Assembly (NCBI GenBank): GCA_037189785.1
Contig: JBBCIP010000222.1
Coordinates: 1 to 9,932, forward strand
Direction of reading: 5' to 3'
DNA length: 9,932 nucleotides
From: Govanella sp037189785
GTDB taxonomy: Bacteria; Pseudomonadota; Alphaproteobacteria; Sphingomonadales; Govanellaceae
Positions within the stretch are counted from its first letter, which is position 1. Every line of letters starts with the position of its first letter. The translations under genes and the position numbers were made by a program. Below, piece after piece: positions 5,666 through 9,932 of the stretch. Under the pieces are notes generated by a model. It had not been told where the DNA came from. It worked only from the letters and a program-made list of their open reading frames with translations, and did not search any database.

Positions 5666-6619
5666 TTAGCTAAGGACGGTGCCGGGGTGGATCGGGCAAC
5701 CGCGCAGGAAATCTGTGACCGCCAATGGTCCTTTGCCTTCCCGTTGCAGGCGGGTGGCGGCTATGGCCTCCCCGTCGCCGCAGGCGACTACAAGAGAATT
5801 CCCGCCGCAGGCGGCCACAAGAGAGCTGTCGATCACGGTACCGGGTTGGCCCTGGCCGTCCCGCAATTCTCCGTTGAGCAATTTGATCCGAACGCCATCC
5901 AAGGTGAACCAGGCGCCGGGGAACGGGGACAGTCCGTGAATCTGCCTTAGTACGGTTGCCGCTGGTGCGGTCCAATCGATCCGCGCTTCCGCCTTGTCGA
6001 TTTTCTTGGCGTAGGTCACGCCATCGGCGGGCTGGTCGATCAGGGTCAAGCTGCCGTCATCAAGCCCGGCCAGGGCAGGCGCGATCAACGCGGCGCCCAT
6101 GGCGGCCAAGCGATCATGCAGCATGGCTGTGGTGTCGTGATCCCCGATCGGGGTTTTGCCGATCAGGATCATCGGGCCGGTATCCAGCCCCTCGGCCATA
6201 GCCATGATGGTGACGCCGGTTTCGGCATCCCCGGCCATGATCGCCCGGTGAATAGGGGCGGCCCCACGCCAACGCGGCAGTAACGAGGCATGAACATTGA
6301 CACAGCCCAACCGCGGCGCGTCGAGAATGGCTTTCGGCAAAATCAGGCCATAGGCGACAACGACCGCCGCATCAAGGTTAAGTGATTGAAACTGCGCGAC
6401 GTCTTCAGCATTTTTTAGGGACAATGGGGTGTACACCGGGATCCCCGCCGCGTCCGCCGCCTCCGCGACCGGCGACGGCCGTGGTTTTTGACCGCGACCG
6501 GCAGGGCGCGGGGGTTGCGAATAGACCGCGACCACATCATGGCCGGCCGCCCGCAAAGCTTGGAGCGTCGGCACGGCAAAGTCCGGCGTGCCCATAAAGG
6601 CCAGGCGAAGCCGGGTCAT
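5666..6619 (-). CDS. fmt: Methionyl-tRNA formyltransferase
   Basis: Fmt transfers a formyl group from 10-formyltetrahydrofolate to Met-tRNA(fMet), producing the initiator of bacterial translation. The 317-residue protein shows the N-terminal Rossmann-like formyltransferase domain (RLAFMGTPDFAVPTL at 5-19). The loop SQPPRPAGRG follows at 34-43, then the catalytic triad N108, H110 and D146, with the hallmark SLLPRWRGAAPI at 112-123. The C-terminal OB-like tRNA-binding domain starts near 210. Within it residues 266-274 and 275-283 are near-copies (SLVAACGGN, SLVVACGDG), produced by a 27-bp tandem duplication not expected in the family. The start lies 5 bp after the def stop, with AAGGG about 10 bases upstream inside def. 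The frame is intact and all key residues are present, so the enzyme should be functional. Confidence 0.97.
   Translation of the reverse strand: MTRLRLAFMGTPDFAVPTLQALRAAGHDVVAVYSQPPRPAGRGQKPRPSPVAEAADAAGIPVYTPLSLKNAEDVAQFQSLNLDAAVVVAYGLILPKAILDAPRLGCVNVHASLLPRWRGAAPIHRAIMAGDAETGVTIMAMAEGLDTGPMILIGKTPIGDHDTTAMLHDRLAAMGAALIAPALAGLDDGSLTLIDQPADGVTYAKKIDKAEARIDWTAPAATVLRQIHGLSPFPGAWFTLDGVRIKLLNGELRDGQGQPGTVIDSSLVAACGGNSLVVACGDGEAIAATRLQREGKGPLAVTDFLRGCPIHPGTVLS
5777..5830. repeat. 27-bp in-frame tandem duplication inside fmt
   Basis: Units 5777-5803 and 5804-5830 both begin GCCGCAGGCG and share ACAAGAGA; 21 of 27 bases agree. On the minus strand they encode SLVVACGDG and SLVAACGGN. Because the unit is nine codons, the reading frame is kept. 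The divergence between copies implies that the event is not very recent. Confidence 0.75.
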
Positions 6620-6624
6620 GCCCG

Positions 6625-7131
6625 TTACGCCCTTAATACGCGTTTCAGCTTACGCAGCACCATATCCCGTTTCAGGCGAGACAAGTGGTCAATGAACAGA
6701 ATACCGTTCAAATGATCCATTTCATGCTGCAAACAGGTCGCCAACAGGCCGGTGGCGTGAAGCTCCTGCTGGGTGCCGTTGTAATCCAGATAGCGGACCT
6801 TGACCTCGGCCGGGCGCTCAACATCGGCATATTGTTCGGGCACCGACAAACAGCCCTCATTCCAGGATGAATAGTCCTCAGACGACCAGATGATGTCCGG
6901 ATTGATGAAATATTGCGGATTTTTGGGTTCGCCCTCTGCCGCCACATCCAACACCAGAATGCGCTTCGGCACACCGACCTGAATGGCGGCGAGGCCGATG
7001 CCGGGGGCGTCATACATGGTGTCCAGCATGTCGTCCATGAAGCGGCGCAAATCGTCGGTCACGGTCTCCACAGGATCCGAGATCACTTTCAGCCGGGGGT
7101 CCGGGGCGTGTAAAATAGGAAGAATGGCCAT
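6625..7131 (-). CDS. def: Peptide deformylase
   Basis: Def is a metalloprotease that removes the N-formyl group from nascent proteins, acting after Fmt in the same pathway. All three family motifs are present, numbered from the ATG at 7131: GIGLAAIQVG (44-53), EGCLSVPE with metal ligand C94, and QHEMDHLNG with ligands H136 and H140 and catalytic E137. I chose 7131 (168 residues), which begins MAILPILHAPDPRLK like other members and has GGAA about 6-7 bases upstream. In-frame ATG at 7137 and TTG at 7143 are possible but would add only two or four residues. The basic C-terminus LRKLKRVLRA may help ribosome binding, as proposed for the E. coli enzyme. It is first in the def-fmt-truA run and divergent from rmuC. 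Confidence 0.97.
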   Translation of the reverse strand: MAILPILHAPDPRLKVISDPVETVTDDLRRFMDDMLDTMYDAPGIGLAAIQVGVPKRILVLDVAAEGEPKNPQYFINPDIIWSSEDYSSWNEGCLSVPEQYADVERPAEVKVRYLDYNGTQQELHATGLLATCLQHEMDHLNGILFIDHLSRLKRDMVLRKLKRVLRA

Positions 7132-7159
7132 AATCATTTCCAATGCGGTCTTGATAGTC

Positions 7160-7188
7160 TAGGTAATATGCATGGCCATGATCGTCAA
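7160..7188 (-). promoter_or_regulatory. Possible promoter of the def-fmt-truA operon
   Basis: On the minus strand CTTGACG (TTGACG at 7188-7183) matches the alphaproteobacterial -35 consensus. Seventeen bases later stands TACCTA (7165-7160), a poor -10; a better hexamer TATTAC is only 14 bases away. The leader would be about 20 bases. The 96-bp divergent gap must also hold the rmuC promoter, for which I see no clear boxes. Confidence 0.3.
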
Positions 7189-7227
7189 GCGTCACTCGCC
7201 ATCGGCGTCACGGCATAAGGTAACTCA

Positions 7228-8355
7228 GTGGGCATGAGCGGTATGGATACGGAAATTGTGGTCATTGCGGCTGCCGCCGTGGCGATCTTGGCAGTTATTC
7301 TCCTAATGTTATGGGTCAAAGGCGATCGTGCCCGCAGCGAGGATCGCATGCGGGTGGAACAGTTGTCACACCTGACCCAATCACTCGAAGCCGCCAATCG
7401 CGAGATGATGGGGCGGTTGACCCAGCTTGCGGAAAGTCAGGCGCGGTCGACGGCGGAGTTGGCCAAGACCTTGGATACGCGTCTTGATACGGTGACGATG
7501 CGGGTCGGCGAAAGCTTGGAAAAATCGGCGACCACCACGGCCAAAACCATCGGTGATTTGCAAACGCGGTTGACCATCATCGATGAGGCGCAAAAACATA
7601 TGTCCGAGTTGTCGGGCCAGGTGGTCGGGCTTCAGGATATTCTGGCCAATAAGCAAGCACGTGGCGCTTTCGGTGAAATCCAATTGAATGCGATTGTGCA
7701 AAATGCCTTGCCGCCATCGGCCTATGCGTTTCAAGCGTCACTCAGCAATGGCCGCCGTGCCGACTGTTTGGTGCATTTGCCCAATCCGCCGGGCTCCATC
7801 GTGATCGACTCAAAATTTCCGCTGGAAAGTTATCATCTGTTGCGGGCGGCAAGCGACGATACGGCCCGGGTCGCCGCGTCGCGACAATTTGCGGTCGACG
7901 TGCAAAAACATGTGACCGCCATTGCCGATCGCTACATCATCGATGGCGAGACTGCGGAATCAGCTCTGATGTTTCTTCCAAGCGAAGCGATTTACGCTGA
8001 AATCCACGCGAACTTCCCGGGTATTCTCGAAAAGTCTTATGCCGCGCGGGTGTGGATCGTCTCACCCACAACTCTGATGGCCACGCTGAACACGGTGCGC
8101 GCAGTGTTGAAGGATGCCCGGATGCGCGAACAAGCCCATGTCATTCAGCGCGAAGTCGGTTTGTTGATGAGCGATGTCGGGCGGTTGGGAAAACGCGTTG
8201 ATAACCTCAACACCCATTTTGCCCAGGCACAAAAAGACGTGACCGAGATTACGATTTCATCCGGTAAAATTGCCAATCGGGCCGAACGGATCGAGGAATT
8301 GCAATTAGAAGGCCCCTCCGACGAAGCCGCGAAAGCCATTGGCCTACAGCAATAA
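7228..8355 (+). CDS. rmuC: DNA recombination protein RmuC
   Basis: RmuC proteins are membrane-anchored coiled-coil proteins with a nuclease-like core that limit inversions and rearrangements at short inverted repeats. The 375-residue protein has an N-terminal transmembrane helix at about 9-30, then a long coiled coil to about 140 (many heptad Leu/Met and Glu/Arg residues). The RmuC core begins with ARGAFGEIQL (144-153), the usual RG-x-x-GE motif, and continues through RRADCLVHLP and VIDSKFPLESY (192-202) to PTTLMATLNTVRAVLKD. The GTG at 7228 has AAGG 7 bases upstream. ATGs at 7234 and 7243 are alternatives with worse spacing. The gene runs opposite to def and ends 16 bp from the convergent recR stop, with no visible terminator. 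Confidence 0.95.
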   Translation: MGMSGMDTEIVVIAAAAVAILAVILLMLWVKGDRARSEDRMRVEQLSHLTQSLEAANREMMGRLTQLAESQARSTAELAKTLDTRLDTVTMRVGESLEKSATTTAKTIGDLQTRLTIIDEAQKHMSELSGQVVGLQDILANKQARGAFGEIQLNAIVQNALPPSAYAFQASLSNGRRADCLVHLPNPPGSIVIDSKFPLESYHLLRAASDDTARVAASRQFAVDVQKHVTAIADRYIIDGETAESALMFLPSEAIYAEIHANFPGILEKSYAARVWIVSPTTLMATLNTVRAVLKDARMREQAHVIQREVGLLMSDVGRLGKRVDNLNTHFAQAQKDVTEITISSGKIANRAERIEELQLEGPSDEAAKAIGLQQ

Positions 8356-8371
8356 CTTAAACAGCAATACC

Positions 8372-8968
8372 TTAAAACGGGCGGCGGCTTCTGAGTGCGG
8401 CGGACAACGTGCCTTCATCCAAATAATCCAACTCGCCGCCGACCGGCACGCCATGGGCCAGTTGCGATACGGTGACGTGATAGGGCGTCAGCTTATCCAT
8501 CAGATAATGGGCCGTGGTTTGGCCGTCGACGGTGGCGTTGGTAGCGAAAATCACTTCGCGCACATGGCCTGATTCCAGGCGGCGCAATAGGCCCAGAATG
8601 TTTAAATCATCGGGGCCGATACCATCGAGAGCCGACAATGTGCCACCCAGTACATGATAAAGACCACGGAACGCGCCGGCCCGTTCCAGCGCCCATAAAT
8701 CGCTGACATCTTCGATCACGCAAATGGCTGTGCGGTCGCGTCGTCCGTCGCTGCAGATATGGCATGGATCGCGGGTATCCAAATTGCCGCAGATGTGACA
8801 CGGGTTGACATGCTCCGCCGCCTGTTCGATGGCGGTGGCCAACGGCAGCATCAGACTTTCTTTTTTCTTGATCATTTGCAACACGGCACGACGCGCTGAT
8901 CGCGGCCCAAGTCCTGGTAACTTGGACAACAGCTTGATCAGGGTTTCAATTTCATTGCCGTGCGCCAT
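8372..8968 (-). CDS. recR: Recombination mediator protein RecR
   Basis: RecR works with RecF and RecO to load RecA on gapped DNA coated with SSB. The 198-residue protein is full length. It has a helix-hairpin-helix segment LPGLGPRSARR (17-27), a four-cysteine zinc finger (C57, C60, C69, C72; CHIC and CHIC), then the Toprim domain with CVIEDVSD (acidic residue E86). It continues through GLYHVLGGTLSALDGIGP and ends with TVSQLAHGVPVGGELDYLDEG, the normal C-terminal signature. It is the last gene of the minus-strand dnaX-ybaB-recR run, 25 bp after ybaB. There is no clear Shine-Dalgarno before its ATG. Confidence 0.97.
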   Translation of the reverse strand: MAHGNEIETLIKLLSKLPGLGPRSARRAVLQMIKKKESLMLPLATAIEQAAEHVNPCHICGNLDTRDPCHICSDGRRDRTAICVIEDVSDLWALERAGAFRGLYHVLGGTLSALDGIGPDDLNILGLLRRLESGHVREVIFATNATVDGQTTAHYLMDKLTPYHVTVSQLAHGVPVGGELDYLDEGTLSAALRSRRPF

Positions 8969-8993
8969 TTTATCAGACCATGCGCAACACGGT

Positions 8994-9317
8994 CTAAAAC
9001 GGTAATTTAAAACCGGGCGGCAACGGCAAGCCGCCTGTCAATTTCGACATATGCTCGGACATGTGGCTTTCGGCCTTGCCCTTGGCGTCGGCATGGGCGG
9101 CTTTGATCAGATCTTCCACCACTTCCACTTCAGCGGGCGTCAGCAAAGATGGATCGATCTTGATGCCGAGCAGGGCGCCTTTGCCGTTCATGGTGACGGT
9201 CACAAGACCGCCCCCGGCGCTGCCGCTGACTTCGGCGCGTTCCAATTCGGCTTGCATGGTTTGCATGCGTTCCTGCATGTCCTGCGCCTGTTTCAGAATT
9301 TGGCTAAGATTTTTCAT
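8994..9317 (-). CDS. ybaB: Nucleoid-associated protein, YbaB/EbfC family
   Basis: This is a small dimeric DNA-binding protein of 107 residues, the usual length. It has the N-terminal amphipathic helix typical of the family (MKNLSQILKQAQDMQERMQ, then ELERAEVSGSAGGGLVTV). The beta core follows with MNGKGALLGIKIDPSLL, and then helix VEVVEDLIKAAHADAKGKAE. The C-terminus is proline- and glycine-rich (GGLPLPPGFKLPF). A GGAAAG sequence lies about 5 bases before the ATG. It stands between dnaX and recR, a gene order kept across many bacteria, 19 bp after the dnaX stop. Confidence 0.96.
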   Translation of the reverse strand: MKNLSQILKQAQDMQERMQTMQAELERAEVSGSAGGGLVTVTMNGKGALLGIKIDPSLLTPAEVEVVEDLIKAAHADAKGKAESHMSEHMSKLTGGLPLPPGFKLPF

Positions 9318-9336
9318 GACGGCTTTCCATTGTTAC

Positions 9337-9932
9337 TCAATCGTCCAACCCGAATTCTTCCGCATCATGCGGTTCGGGAATGAATTGCGGTTCGGCTTCG
9401 CTGTTTTCTTCGCGCAAACGAATGTCGGTGATGTCGGCGCCGGGGAACAGCGTCAGAATTTCTTTCACCAACGGATGCGCTTCGGCTTCAAGGCGCAACT
9501 TCGCTTTGTGGTCGAGCGCTTTTTCGCGCAGACTGGATTCGCCGTCCTCCCGCGATACGGTGACGACCCATGGCCGTCCGGTCCATTCGCGTAAGCGCGC
9601 CGACACGCGATTCAACAGATCTCCCGGTGCTTCCGGGCGCAAGCGGATTTCAATCTGTCCGACCTGATAGCGGACCAGATGGACATTAACCGTCAGATGA
9701 TGGGCGATCGTGGCTTCCTTGCGGGCTTCAAACCACGCCACCATATCGGTAAAAGATTGTGGTGACGGCAGCGCTTGTGTCGCCGCCCGCGCGTCAATAC
9801 GCGGCGCTTGATTATAAGCAGGGCTTGGGTCGCGCAACGCCGCGCTGGTGCCGCCGCCGTTTGAGACCGCATTGGCTCCTGATGACGCACCGGCCGGTCC
9901 GCCACTGCTACCCCGGGGGGCGCCACCGGATA
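9337..9932 (-). CDS. dnaX: DNA polymerase III subunit gamma/tau, C-terminal part
   Basis: Only the last roughly 198 residues are inside the window; the frame is open to the right edge, so the ATPase clamp-loader domains lie outside. An apparent start at 9837 is a TTG within the coding sequence, not the real start. The visible part begins with a flexible linker rich in Gly, Ser, Ala and Pro (about 9830-9932). It is followed by a folded domain of the alphaproteobacterial tau C-terminus: SFTDMVAWFEARKEATIAHHL, VGQIEIRLRP, WTGRPWVVTVSREDGE, HPLVKEILTLFPGADI, and an acidic tail ending EEFGLDD. This region would bind the polymerase alpha subunit and helicase. Identification rests on these segments plus the conserved dnaX-ybaB-recR order. 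Confidence 0.9.
   Translation of the reverse strand, partial: SGGAPRGSSGGPAGASSGANAVSNGGGTSAALRDPSPAYNQAPRIDARAATQALPSPQSFTDMVAWFEARKEATIAHHLTVNVHLVRYQVGQIEIRLRPEAPGDLLNRVSARLREWTGRPWVVTVSREDGESSLREKALDHKAKLRLEAEAHPLVKEILTLFPGADITDIRLREENSEAEPQFIPEPHDAEEFGLDD

Noticed and set aside
5567..5950. 127-codon plus-strand frame across truA and fmt
   Set aside because: It is a shadow frame over two confident minus-strand genes; its length reflects GC-rich third positions.
9051..9594. Long plus-strand frames opposite ybaB and dnaX
   Set aside because: They are antisense shadows with Phe- and His-rich composition, over two conserved genes.
9337..9837. Independent 166-residue protein starting at 9837
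   Set aside because: The frame continues open to the window edge through a Gly/Ser/Ala linker and the sequence is the dnaX C-terminus, so the TTG at 9837 is internal.

Overview
The window looks like chromosomal DNA of an alphaproteobacterium, probably Rhodospirillales-like. The reasons are the gene order of the right half (dnaX-ybaB-recR, rmuC, def-fmt-truA), the alphaproteobacterial style of RmuC and of a small two-helix membrane protein, and moderately GC-rich coding sequence. The species cannot be named from this sequence alone.

The left part (1 to about 4320) is accessory in character. It opens with a translationally coupled pair: the 3' end of a DUF6379-type gene (beta subunit of C-glycoside deglycosidases) and a sugar phosphate isomerase/epimerase-like TIM barrel (the matching alpha subunit). 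An NHS-type MFS permease follows after a perfect 12-bp hairpin. Together they suggest uptake and cleavage of a (C-)glycoside or oxidised sugar. On the opposite strand lies a decayed piece of cofH, a radical SAM gene of coenzyme F420 (deazaflavin) biosynthesis. About 520 bp of gene-poor, partly AT-rich DNA follows. Then comes a secreted protein with a PEP-CTERM-like sorting tail and its own intrinsic terminator.

The right part (4322 to 9932) is core genome. It holds tRNA-Ser(GGA) with its promoter, a small conserved membrane protein, and the def-fmt-truA operon on the minus strand (formylmethionine handling plus tRNA pseudouridylation). Divergent from def is rmuC on the plus strand. Convergent with rmuC is recR-ybaB-dnaX on the minus strand, read from dnaX to recR (replication clamp loader, nucleoid protein, recombinational repair).

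The most interesting points are the candidate C-glycoside-cleaving pair with its transporter, the dead cofH fragment, a 27-bp in-frame tandem duplication in the C-terminal domain of fmt, and the accessory DNA lying beside the 3' end of a tRNA-Ser gene. I found no CRISPR array, intact insertion sequence or clearly new defence system.
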